Notes under the pieces: generated by a model
The model's database searches: none
What the model was told of the DNA's origin: nothing
The model's input: only the letters and a program-made list of their open reading frames with translations
In this document: positions 1 through 5,105 of the stretch, in pieces
How positions within the stretch are numbered: position 1 is the stretch's first letter
Layout: every line of letters begins with the position of its first letter
Source: Gelria sp.
GTDB taxonomy: Bacteria > Bacillota > Syntrophomonadia > Syntrophomonadales > Syntrophomonadaceae
Assembly: GCA_012839665.1 (NCBI GenBank)
Contig: DUMX01000178.1
Coordinates: 1-5,397, forward strand
DNA: 5,397 nt
Reading direction: 5' to 3'
Translations under genes and position numbers: made by a program

Positions 1-177
1 GATAAGATAGAGCCTGATGCCGTATACTACGCCGGCTTCTACCAAACCGGGGTCCGTAATTAAACCGATACGTTTACAGCCCATATCAGTAAAACGCTGG
101 GGCACAAAAGTGCGGCAGCCGGGACCGACTTCCACCACACTGCGAAAATCCCACATAAAATATTTCGGAATAGCCAT
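1..177 (-). CDS. Iron-containing alcohol dehydrogenase, N-terminal part (runs off the left edge)
   Basis: The first 59 codons of a minus-strand gene are present; the rest lies left of the window. The protein starts MAIPKYFMWDFRSVVEVGPG and continues with a segment containing RIGLITDPGLVEAGVV at about residues 36-51. This is the usual N-terminus of group III iron-dependent alcohol dehydrogenases: a short beta strand, a glycine turn, then the start of the nucleotide-binding fold with a TDPGL motif. The family reduces aldehydes or oxidises alcohols with NAD(P)H and a divalent iron; the metal ligands lie further on and cannot be checked. An AGGAGG site (187-192) sits 9 bases before the ATG at 177. 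It follows the aldehyde dehydrogenase by 30 bases with no terminator, so the two are probably co-transcribed and act on the same alcohol/aldehyde pair. Family call is confident; substrate is unknown. Confidence 0.85.
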   Translation of the reverse strand, partial: MAIPKYFMWDFRSVVEVGPGCRTFVPQRFTDMGCKRIGLITDPGLVEAGVVYGIRLYLI

Positions 178-207
178 TTTTTAAAACCTCCTATCATTGC
201 CACTTGC

Positions 208-1731
208 CTAACGATTGGAACCGATTAACAGATTCAGCAGCTTATCATTGCCATCCGGGGTCAAATCCTGACAGACGTGCTTAACTTCACTGTAAGCTAA
301 CAGAGAATGATAAGAGCATTCACGTCCATAACCGCTCTGTTTATAGCCGCCGAAGGGCGCATCCGGACGCAGTACATGCCAGGTATTAATCCATACCGTT
401 CCCGTACGCAGTTGAGAGGCCAACCGCTGAGCTCGTCCGGCATTAGTGCTGCAAATTCCGCCCCCCAGGCCGTAGATACTATCATTGGCCATGGCGACAG
501 CTTCCTCCTCATCATCATAAGGAATGACACACTGTACCGGACCGAATATTTCCTCCCGAGCCTGGGTCATCTGGTTTGTACAATTTATGAAGATAGTAGG
601 TTCAAAAAAGAAGCCCTTTTCGTATATACCTGTAGTCAAGCGGTTACCGCCATAAGCTAATTGGGCGCCTTCGTTTTTACCGATTTCCACATAATTCATA
701 ATAGTATTTAACTGATCCTGATTGGCAATGGGGCCCAGGTCAGTTTCCAACTCTAATTGGTTGCCAATTACCATTTTCTCAATCTTAGCAATCATACGCT
801 CTACCAGCTTATCCTGCATATGCCGGGGGACAAACAGCCGCGTACCCGATTCACAAACCTGCCCCGAATGCAATAAAAATCCGAGGAGGCACATATTAGC
901 CGCCACTTCCAGGTCAGCATCATCAAGCACAATAATAGGAGACTTTCCCCCCAGTTCCAGGGTAACTCGTTTTATACTGTCAGCTGCCAGGTGAGCAATA
1001 TGGCGTCCCACCTCGGTAGACCCGGTAAAAGCAATCTTATCTACCTCCGGGTGCCGGGCCATATAATCACCAACCGAAGACCCGGGACCGGTAACTACGT
1101 TAAACACCCCCGGGGGTACTCCAGCATCACTTAAAATCTTAGCCAACTCCAGAGTAGTAACCGGGGTAATACTGGCCGGTTTCAGGACCAGGCTGTTGCC
1201 CATGGCCAAAGCCGGAGCAATCTTAAAAACAGCTAATATCAAAGGAAAGTTCCAGGGGGTAATACCGGCACATACCCCTATAGGTTCCCGTTTCCAATAA
1301 CTATGCATGGGAGCCACCCAGGGGGGCGAGAAAAAAGTGTGCTCCACTTTGGGCAGCTCTTTGGCAATCATAGCCGATAACAGTAGGGTAGCACTTACTT
1401 CCGCTGCATCAACTGTAGTAGTACGTCGAATAGTTGCACCCGAGGTCAAAGACTCCAAGTAGGCCAAACGGTCTTTATGGGCTATCGCCAGCATGGCCGC
1501 ATTCATAAGCACCTGGGCCCTTTCTTCTACAGACTTATTAGCCCAAACACCGGATTCAAAAGTAGCGCGTGCACTGGCCAGAGCTTTATCCACATCCTCC
1601 TTGTTACCGCGGGGCACCCGTGCCACTACCTCTTGGGTAGCCGGGTTAATCACGTCCATAGTATCCCCGGAAGAGCCGGGTGTCCACTGTCCATCGATAA
1701 ACATCTGGTATTCCATGATTTCGCTCATCAT
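208..1731 (-). CDS. NAD(P)-dependent aldehyde dehydrogenase
   Basis: A 507-residue protein, the usual length for the ALDH superfamily, which oxidises aldehydes to carboxylic acids in the cytoplasm. Visible landmarks are PWNFP at 159-163 with the oxyanion asparagine N161, the cofactor-binding KPAS with K184, the Rossmann turn GSTEVG at 237-242, the general base E259 in LELGG, the nucleophile C293 in GQVCESG, EEIFGPV at 393-399, and the C-terminal PFGGYKQSGYGRE at 459-471. All key residues are present, so the enzyme should be active. The start at 1731 is followed by a second ATG at 1728; an AAGGGGAAGG stretch just upstream serves either. It lies 18 bases after the nitroreductase gene and 30 bases before the iron alcohol dehydrogenase gene, forming one operon. 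That pairing suggests oxidation of an alcohol through its aldehyde to the acid, or the reverse alcohol step. The chain length or aromatic nature of the substrate cannot be deduced. Confidence 0.95.
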   Translation of the reverse strand: MMSEIMEYQMFIDGQWTPGSSGDTMDVINPATQEVVARVPRGNKEDVDKALASARATFESGVWANKSVEERAQVLMNAAMLAIAHKDRLAYLESLTSGATIRRTTTVDAAEVSATLLLSAMIAKELPKVEHTFFSPPWVAPMHSYWKREPIGVCAGITPWNFPLILAVFKIAPALAMGNSLVLKPASITPVTTLELAKILSDAGVPPGVFNVVTGPGSSVGDYMARHPEVDKIAFTGSTEVGRHIAHLAADSIKRVTLELGGKSPIIVLDDADLEVAANMCLLGFLLHSGQVCESGTRLFVPRHMQDKLVERMIAKIEKMVIGNQLELETDLGPIANQDQLNTIMNYVEIGKNEGAQLAYGGNRLTTGIYEKGFFFEPTIFINCTNQMTQAREEIFGPVQCVIPYDDEEEAVAMANDSIYGLGGGICSTNAGRAQRLASQLRTGTVWINTWHVLRPDAPFGGYKQSGYGRECSYHSLLAYSEVKHVCQDLTPDGNDKLLNLLIGSNR

Positions 1732-1749
1732 AAGCCTTCCCCTTTCTGT

Positions 1750-2268
1750 TTACCATTTTTCCCAACGCACCAATTCTTCCAGCGGCCGGCGCAGGGGTAC
1801 CACAGGTTTTTCATCGGCTCGTCCCAGTGGAATGAGTGAGACCACATGAACATCCTCCGGCAAGCCCAGTACCTCCTTAACTGCCAGCTGTATGAAACCG
1901 CCTACCCAGCAGGCTCCATAACCCAGGGCATGAGCTGTCAGCAGCATGTTTTCAGTAGCATTGGCAGCATCCAGCAAGCAAAAGTAATGTCGTCCCATGT
2001 CACCATACTTCGAAGAACGTTCTGGTTCGATGCAAACGGCTATTATCACCGGGGCACTGCCGATTAATTCCTGGTCCAGTGCCGCCTGCTTAAGCCTGGC
2101 CTTTATAGCCGGGTCTTGCACCACCACGAAATGGCAGGGCTGCAGGTTACCCGCTGACGGGGCCATGCGTCCCGCCTCCAGAATGGTCATAATATCTTCC
2201 CGCTTAACCGGGTCCGACTTAAATTTCCTGATACTGCGCCGCGTCATAATAGCTTCCAGGCAGTTCAT
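1750..2268 (-). CDS. Nitroreductase-family flavoprotein (FMN-dependent)
   Basis: A 172-residue protein, typical for short nitroreductase-fold enzymes, which are usually FMN-binding homodimers using NAD(P)H. Numbered from the chosen start, the phosphate-binding RRSIRKF is at 10-16, APSAGNLQP at 36-44 with F47, the long dimer helix with NATENMLLTAHALGYG at about 103-118 leads into ACWVGGF at 119-125, and LGRADEKP is at 148-155. I chose the ATG at 2268 because GGAGGG (2275-2280) lies 6 bases before it. A longer frame starting at 2298 would put that ribosome binding site inside the gene and add ten unconserved residues. It appears to be the first gene of an operon with the aldehyde dehydrogenase 18 bases downstream and an iron alcohol dehydrogenase after that. 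A redox role beside those enzymes is likely, but the true substrate (nitro compound, quinone, enone or flavin recycling) is not shown. Confidence 0.92.
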   Translation of the reverse strand: MNCLEAIMTRRSIRKFKSDPVKREDIMTILEAGRMAPSAGNLQPCHFVVVQDPAIKARLKQAALDQELIGSAPVIIAVCIEPERSSKYGDMGRHYFCLLDAANATENMLLTAHALGYGACWVGGFIQLAVKEVLGLPEDVHVVSLIPLGRADEKPVVPLRRPLEELVRWEKW

Positions 2269-2274
2269 TAAACT

Positions 2275-2280
2275 CCCTCC
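2275..2280 (-). promoter_or_regulatory. Ribosome binding site fixing the nitroreductase start
   Basis: The minus strand reads GGAGGG here, 6 bases before the ATG at 2268. This near-perfect Shine-Dalgarno match decides the start of the nitroreductase gene against the in-frame ATG 30 bases upstream. Confidence 0.8.
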
Positions 2281-2340
2281 TTTTCCTAATAATATCATTT
2301 TACTAACAAACCAGGAGTTAATGCCAACTTATTGTAATTT

Positions 2341-2369
2341 ATTATACTGGCCCCCTTCCTTCTAAGTAT
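2341..2369 (-). promoter_or_regulatory. Candidate promoter for the nitroreductase-ALDH-ADH operon
   Basis: The minus strand carries a perfect TATAAT (2346 down to 2341) with the weak -35 hexamer ATACTT (2369 to 2364) 17 bases upstream. It would give a leader of roughly 65 bases before the ATG at 2268. An alternative is TTGGCA (2327 to 2322) with TAAAAT (2302 to 2297), but the 19-base spacing is too long. The -10 is good and the -35 is poor, so this is only a candidate. Confidence 0.35.
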
Positions 2370-2374
2370 TTGGG

Positions 2375-2402
2375 TTGCATACTGATTTTATGAGGTTATA
2401 AT
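2375..2402 (+). promoter_or_regulatory. Sigma-A-type promoter reading right
   Basis: TTGCAT (2375-2380) and a perfect TATAAT (2397-2402) are separated by 16 bases. The expected transcript start is near 2409, about 37 bases before the ATG of the Uma2 remnant at 2446. It is the only obvious promoter for the remnant and the downstream MNT/HEPN genes. It is close to, and divergent from, the candidate promoter of the metabolic operon. Confidence 0.6.
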
Positions 2403-2445
2403 GAGTTTAGAAGACCCGGACGGAAATAGGAGGAGAGGATAGAAT

Positions 2446-2541
2446 ATGTCCATGTCCACCCCCAGGCCTGATAATGCTGACTACCTGAAATGGCCGGATG
2501 ACCAGCGCTGGGAAATCATTAACGGTGTTCCCTACATATAG
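2446..2541 (+). pseudogene. Truncated Uma2-family (DUF820) nuclease gene, N-terminal remnant of 31 codons
   Basis: The frame has a purine-rich AGGAGGAGAGG ribosome site (from 2428) and encodes 31 residues containing DYLKWPDDQRWEIINGVPYI before a TAG stop. The pattern Y-L-x-W-P-D-D-x-R-W-E-I-I-x-G-x-P-Y is the conserved start of Uma2-family proteins. These are PD-(D/E)XK-fold putative endonucleases of roughly 180-200 residues, common in Firmicutes and cyanobacteria. Here the protein stops just after the first conserved block, so the catalytic core is gone. No other Uma2 fragment is seen downstream. The final G of the TAG is the first base of the GGGAGGTG ribosome site of the next gene, so the junction joins the promoter and start of the Uma2 gene to the MNT gene. 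It could still be translated as a leader peptide. Family assignment rests on pattern recognition of a short segment. Confidence 0.7.
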
Positions 2542-2548
2542 GGAGGTG
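2541..2548 (+). promoter_or_regulatory. Ribosome binding site of the MNT gene, overlapping the Uma2-remnant stop
   Basis: GGGAGGTG lies 8 bases before the ATG at 2557, and its first G is the last base of the upstream TAG. Ribosomes finishing the 31-codon frame would stop directly on this site, so translation of the two frames may be coupled. Confidence 0.7.
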
Positions 2549-2556
2549 CTGCTTTA

Positions 2557-2901
2557 ATGATTGAGAAAATTCGAAGAAACCATCAGGTAATTGAACAAAA
2601 GAAAAAACAAAAAATAGAACTGAGAAAACAAAAAGCATTAAAAGCAGCTAAAGATGTTGCAAACATGTTAAAGGATAAATATGGCGTATCAAACGTAGTA
2701 TTATACGGTTCTTTGGTAAATGGTAGGTTTGACGATTATTCGGATATTGACCTCTATGTTGAGAGCCTGGGCGAAGGCTATTTCATGGCACTCCATGAGG
2801 CCCAAATGATTGCCGGTGATATTGAGGTGAGCATCGCTTGTGGTACCGATGTTTTAGAGAGTTTACGTAAAAATATACAACAGACTGGAGTGAAGCTGTG
2901 A
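2557..2901 (+). CDS. MNT-type nucleotidyltransferase, probable antitoxin of a HEPN/MNT pair
   Basis: A 114-residue protein with the minimal nucleotidyltransferase (DNA polymerase beta-like) signature: G51-S52, ten residues, then D63-I-D65 (GSLVNGRF...SDIDL). The third acidic residue may be E90 in GDIEVSI or D88. Residues 1-35 form a highly charged, lysine-rich helix with likely coiled-coil character, longer than the lead-in of the smallest MNT proteins. In characterised MntA/HepT systems the MNT protein transfers AMP onto the HEPN toxin and silences it; that role is inferred here from the neighbour. The stop overlaps the start of the HEPN gene, and the start is set by GGGAGGTG 8 bases upstream. 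The composition is clearly AT-richer than the operon to the left, as expected for a mobile toxin-antitoxin module. The metal-binding aspartates are intact, so it should be active. Confidence 0.87.
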   Translation: MIEKIRRNHQVIEQKKKQKIELRKQKALKAAKDVANMLKDKYGVSNVVLYGSLVNGRFDDYSDIDLYVESLGEGYFMALHEAQMIAGDIEVSIACGTDVLESLRKNIQQTGVKL

Positions 2902-3410
2902 TGAATAGAAGTGAATACATTGCTTTAAAGGCCAGGATGGATTATGAATTACAGAATTTGAATTTGATAGAACAGGCTTTAAGGGAGGAAGGATTATTTC
3001 CAAAGGTTGTAAGCACCAATATTTCCGGATTGGATATATTCAGTGATTTGGCCCGTAGAGCTATTGGGTCATATCTGCATGATTATTATAATGCTATAGA
3101 GAAAATTGCTACTCATGTATGCAAAGCAACTGGAGAGGGAATGCCAGAAGGAGATAATTGGCATTATCAATTGATTTTTAACATGGGCCTGGAGTTAGAT
3201 GGGTTGAGACCGAGACTGTATTCGGAGGAAACAATAAAGTTACTGAATGAACTCAGAGGGTTTAGACATGTGTTTAGAAATGTTTACGGTGTCAACCTTG
3301 ATTCAAATAAAGAAATGGCCCTCTTGAAAAAGCTATCCAAAATATCTAAGATGCTAAGAAGAGACATTGTTTCATTTTTAAGCATTATGGATGAGGCTTT
3401 TTTACAATAA
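2901..3410 (+). CDS. HepT-like HEPN-domain protein, probable RNase toxin partner of the MNT protein
   Basis: A 169-residue, largely helical protein. From the ATG at 2901, a first conserved block HDYYNAIEKIA lies at 60-70, a WH pair at 87-88 (GDNWHYQL), and the signature LRGFRHVFRNVYGVNLD at about 118-134. This layout matches the longer HepT-like family that travels with MNT proteins, rather than the compact DUF86 HepT. HEPN proteins of this kind are usually RNases. Classical HepT has R-x4-6-H; here R119 and H123 have three residues between them, with R122, R126, N127 and Y129 nearby, so the active site is a variant. Y129 could be the target of AMP transfer, which is inference. The start overlaps the MNT stop in TGATG. 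A GTG at 2898, 7 bases after GGAG, is an equally possible start. It forms one operon with the MNT gene. Confidence 0.8.
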   Translation: MNRSEYIALKARMDYELQNLNLIEQALREEGLFPKVVSTNISGLDIFSDLARRAIGSYLHDYYNAIEKIATHVCKATGEGMPEGDNWHYQLIFNMGLELDGLRPRLYSEETIKLLNELRGFRHVFRNVYGVNLDSNKEMALLKKLSKISKMLRRDIVSFLSIMDEAFLQ

Positions 3411-3447
3411 GGCCGGGGCTCTTCCCCTAACATATTAAGGTTTAAAA

Positions 3448-3451
3448 GGAG
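3448..3451 (+). promoter_or_regulatory. Ribosome binding site deciding the start of the small membrane protein
   Basis: AAAAGGAG ends at 3451. The GGAG core is 6 bases from the ATG at 3458 but directly abuts TTG 3452, so it supports the ATG. Confidence 0.65.
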
Positions 3452-3457
3452 TTGTTG

Positions 3458-3679
3458 ATGGTGGAAATTATGCAGCAGGTATTAACTAATCCAATGATTA
3501 TGTATCCATTGCTCATCTGGTCTATATTCTGGAAGGGTCTGGCCCTGTGGAGATCAGCCCGTATGAACCACAGAGGCTGGTTTATTGCTCTATTAGTAAT
3601 CAACACCGTAGGCATATTTGAAATAATTTATATAATGGCTACCAGAAAACGCTACCGTTTTATAGAGAGTTTGAGATAA
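3458..3679 (+). CDS. Small two-helix membrane protein, DUF5652-like
   Basis: A 73-residue protein with two hydrophobic segments, about 13-31 (MIMYPLLIWSIFWKGLALW) and 41-60 (WFIALLVINTVGIFEIIYIM). They are joined by a short basic loop (RSARMNHRG) and followed by a basic tail with RKRYR at 63-67. The pattern L-x-W-S-x-x-W-K-G-x-A-L-W followed by G-W-F-x-A-L-L-V-x-N-T resembles DUF5652, a family of small membrane proteins with no known function. I chose ATG 3458 because GGAG (3448-3451) lies 6 bases before it; in-frame TTG codons at 3452 and 3455 directly touch that site and are poor starts. Both the loop and the tail are basic, so topology is unclear. It follows the HEPN gene by 47 bases and ends 27 bases before a strong terminator. 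It could be the last gene of the MNT/HEPN transcript, since no separate promoter is evident. Confidence 0.8.
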   Translation: MVEIMQQVLTNPMIMYPLLIWSIFWKGLALWRSARMNHRGWFIALLVINTVGIFEIIYIMATRKRYRFIESLR

Positions 3680-3706
3680 CTGGCGACTAAAAGATGCACC
3701 TAAAAT

Positions 3707-3736
3707 AAATTAGTCCGGGGAACCTCGGACTAATTT
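3707..3736. terminator. Strong bidirectional intrinsic terminator
   Basis: A perfect 11-base-pair stem pairs AAATTAGTCCG (3707-3717) with CGGACTAATTT (3726-3736) around an 8-base loop. On the plus strand the T-run is TTTTA, and the hairpin ends the transcript of the small membrane protein gene that stops at 3679. On the minus strand the stem is followed by TTTATTTTA, an even better T-tract, and it lies 5 bases past the stop of the minus-strand frame at 3742. It therefore looks shared by two converging units. Confidence 0.85.
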
Positions 3737-3741
3737 TATCC

Positions 3742-3867
3742 TCATCGTGTTTTATCAAAAAACCCTCTCAATTCACCCAATTCTCTATTGTCGATATCAA
3801 TAATTTCAACTTTCTTACCATCGAAATCAAAATAAACTATAGCATGATAGCCCACTTCCATATTCAT
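3742..3867 (-). CDS. Short minus-strand frame of 41 codons, unknown; small protein or C-terminal remnant
   Basis: The minus strand encodes 41 residues from ATG 3867 to TGA, including GYHAIVYFDFDGKKVEIIDI and an ending LRGFFDKTR. An in-frame TTG at 3873 would add two residues, and a TGA blocks the frame not far upstream. The alternating hydrophobic and acidic residues with a DGKK turn suggest a beta hairpin. I do not recognise the family. In favour of a real gene or gene end: the stop sits 5 bases from a strong terminator whose better T-tract is on this strand, and no competing gene occupies the interval. Against it: there is no clear Shine-Dalgarno sequence and it is very short. It may be the tail of a decayed larger gene. 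Confidence 0.35.
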   Translation of the reverse strand: MNMEVGYHAIVYFDFDGKKVEIIDIDNRELGELRGFFDKTR

Positions 3868-3881
3868 ATCCAAACTTATGC

Positions 3882-3899
3882 CGCTTGTTCAAACAGGCG
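3882..3899. repeat. 18-base imperfect palindrome (possible operator)
   Basis: CGCTTGTT (3882-3889) faces AACAGGCG (3892-3899) around a 2-base centre, with seven of eight positions paired. It lies between the short minus-strand frame and the promoter of the J-like gene, next to an A-run at 3900-3906. The tight spacing resembles a dimeric repressor site more than a terminator, since no suitable T-run follows on either strand. Function is inferred only. Confidence 0.35.
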
Positions 3900-3905
3900 A
3901 AAAAA

Positions 3906-3914
3906 ATTGTAGCA
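3906..3914 (-). promoter_or_regulatory. Possible extended -10 promoter reading left
   Basis: The minus strand reads TGCTACAAT (3914 to 3906), a good extended -10 element, with no convincing -35. It would start a transcript near 3899, about 30 bases before the ATG of the short frame at 3867. It faces away from the J-like gene's promoter, whose -35 begins at 3923. Weak evidence. Confidence 0.25.
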
Positions 3915-3922
3915 GGATAAAT

Positions 3923-3951
3923 TTGACACACAGGAGAATTAACAGTATAAG
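3923..3951 (+). promoter_or_regulatory. Consensus sigma-A-type promoter of the J-like gene
   Basis: A perfect TTGACA (3923-3928) is followed after 17 bases by TATAAG (3946-3951). It would give a leader of about 32 bases before the ATG at 3990, with the ribosome site AGGAG at 3976-3980. This suggests the J-like gene is transcribed on its own and quite strongly. Confidence 0.75.
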
Positions 3952-3989
3952 GTAAAGCAGTAATTAATTATTTATAGGAGACCAAAAAG

Positions 3990-4907
3990 ATGAGGCTATC
4001 AAACGAAGAGAATTACTATGAAATCCTGGGGGTAGCTCCGGATGCCAGTCAGGAAATAATTATGCAGGCGTTTTATCAGTTACTTAATGAGTGCCAGGAC
4101 AATAGCCAGGAATCCGGGCAGAAACGGGATTTACTAGAAAAAGCTTATTACATCTTAGGAGACGAGATGAGAAGATACGAATATGATCGCCGACAGTTAG
4201 GAAAACAAGCGCCTCAGTCAGAATTAAGCGACCAGCTAATTTTACTAAAGCATAAAATACCAATGTCTCCGCCTTCTAAGCAAATTCCCCCCGGACATTA
4301 TAGTAGAACACCCGGTAATCCACCTATTAGAAAAACCATGAAACGCCATAGAGAAGACCATAGACCTTCGATTACCACTCTGATGGTATTATTTTTGATC
4401 ATCTTTATAGTTGGTAAGCTGTGGTCGGCAAATAATTCTTTGTTTTCTGTTCAAAGCCCTGAAGTTCGCATCCCCGCCTTCAATACTAACTATAGCGAAC
4501 CCGATCAGAACATGCCTGCTCTGGATCTTCCCCCTAATGGTGAGGTTTGCTACTTTCAGCAGGCTGAAGCGATTGCTCCTTTTAGTATTCATACTGCACC
4601 CGAGGTAAATTATTATGTAAAGTTAGTTGATATAGAAACAGGTAAGACGGCGGTAACTATCTTTGTTTGGGGTGGTCAGAGTATAGAAACTAAAGTACCC
4701 CTGGGGACTTATGAACTTCGTTATGCTACTGGAAGGGATTGGTATGGAGAAGAAAAACTATTCGGAGCGGGCACAAGTTGTGTGCAGGCGGACAAGAGGA
4801 TGATCTTTTATCGAAACGGGCCGCAAATCATGGGGCACACGGTAAGTCTTATTAAGCGAATCGATGGAAATTTGCATACCCATAATATAAACCCAAGTCA
4901 GTTTTAA
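3990..4907 (+). CDS. J-like domain protein with one membrane helix and a conserved exported C-terminal domain
   Basis: A 305-residue protein in three parts. Residues 7-68 resemble a DnaJ J-domain (NYYEILGVAPDAS..., then LLEKAYYILGDEMRRYEYDR). The HPD motif expected between helices II and III is absent; the stretch at 33-40 reads NECQDNSQ, so it probably does not stimulate DnaK ATPase. Residues 71-126 are a proline- and basic-rich linker ending in RKTMKRHREDHR. Residues about 127-145 (ITTLMVLFLIIFIVGKLW) are a single membrane helix. The basic flank before it places the J-like part inside and the rest outside the cell. Residues about 176-305 form a compact domain with NYYVKLVDIETGK, VPLGTYELRYATG, DWYGEEKLFG and an ending NLHTHNINPSQF. 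I recognise this arrangement from many uncharacterised bacterial proteins. C187 and C264 in this domain could form a disulfide. AGGAG 9 bases before the ATG supports the start. Function is unknown. Confidence 0.8.
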   Translation: MRLSNEENYYEILGVAPDASQEIIMQAFYQLLNECQDNSQESGQKRDLLEKAYYILGDEMRRYEYDRRQLGKQAPQSELSDQLILLKHKIPMSPPSKQIPPGHYSRTPGNPPIRKTMKRHREDHRPSITTLMVLFLIIFIVGKLWSANNSLFSVQSPEVRIPAFNTNYSEPDQNMPALDLPPNGEVCYFQQAEAIAPFSIHTAPEVNYYVKLVDIETGKTAVTIFVWGGQSIETKVPLGTYELRYATGRDWYGEEKLFGAGTSCVQADKRMIFYRNGPQIMGHTVSLIKRIDGNLHTHNINPSQF

Positions 4908-4928
4908 ATAAGTCTGGGTAGTTTTAAA
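4891..4928 (+). terminator. Weak candidate terminator after the J-like gene
   Basis: ACCCA (4891-4895) can pair with TGGGT (4915-4919) across the stop codon, followed by AGTTTTAAA. The stem is short and the loop is long. The sequence AGTTTTAAA also occurs twice, at 4900-4908 and 4920-4928, and GTTTTAAAAC (4921-4930) is a perfect palindrome. No better terminator is visible before the DUF4007 gene, so read-through is possible. Confidence 0.25.
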
Positions 4929-5014
4929 ACATCATGACATGCTCTTGTCATAATCATTAGCTATAATAAGCCAAAGGCATTTACTCAAGAGAGTTTTATA
5001 TTAGTCTTAAAAGA

Positions 5015-5042
5015 GATTTAGCGGTTAAGGAAGGATTTAGCG
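5015..5042 (+). repeat. Direct repeat GATTTAGCG, two copies 19 bases apart
   Basis: GATTTAGCG occurs at 5015-5023 and again at 5034-5042, start to start 19 bases, close to two helical turns. It lies 133 bases before the DUF4007 start. Such spacing would suit two copies of a binding site on one face of the helix, but with only two short copies, chance is possible. Confidence 0.35.
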
Positions 5043-5096
5043 ACAGATTAATAGAATAATAACATAATTGTCAAATCTTATTGGGCAAAGTCAATT

Positions 5097-5105
5097 TGTG
5101 GATAA
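5097..5105 (-). promoter_or_regulatory. Single perfect DnaA-box sequence
   Basis: The plus strand reads TGTGGATAA, the exact complement of the DnaA box TTATCCACA. It lies 69 bases before the DUF4007 gene. I found no second box nearby, so it is not an origin; it could be a chance match or a regulatory site. Confidence 0.3.

Noticed and set aside
1..40. Possible frameshift in the iron alcohol dehydrogenase, because the end of the visible part reads VVYGIRLYLI
   Set aside because: The frame stays open to the window edge and the sequence is compatible with a divergent family member; too little is visible to claim a break.
307..660. Plus-strand reading frame of 117 codons opposite the aldehyde dehydrogenase gene
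   Set aside because: It is antisense to a well-supported enzyme gene, has no recognisable domain and no ribosome site; it is a shadow of the real frame.
1477..1849. Two overlapping plus-strand frames of about 120 codons spanning the ALDH/nitroreductase junction
   Set aside because: Both run opposite two clear enzyme genes, overlap each other in different frames and look compositionally unlike proteins.
2269..2298. Ten-residue N-terminal extension of the nitroreductase
   Set aside because: It would place the GGAGGG ribosome site inside the gene and adds unconserved residues; the ATG at 2268 is better placed.
1997..2365. Plus-strand frame of 122 codons opposite the nitroreductase gene and its leader
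   Set aside because: Antisense to the conserved nitroreductase motifs, with no domain or ribosome site.
3415..3427. GGGG/CCCC hairpin after the HEPN gene as a terminator
   Set aside because: Only four base pairs and no T-run follows; too weak to separate the HEPN gene from the small membrane protein gene.
4389..4608. Frames on both strands inside the J-like gene (65-67 codons)
   Set aside because: They lie wholly within a gene with clear domain structure and a good promoter and ribosome site.
4934..4951. ATGACA/TGTCAT hairpin as an intrinsic terminator of the J-like gene
   Set aside because: A six-base-pair AT-rich stem with no T-run; could be an operator but not a convincing terminator.
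5097..5105. DnaA box as part of a replication origin
   Set aside because: Only one box is present, with no cluster, no unwinding-type repeat array and no replication initiator gene.
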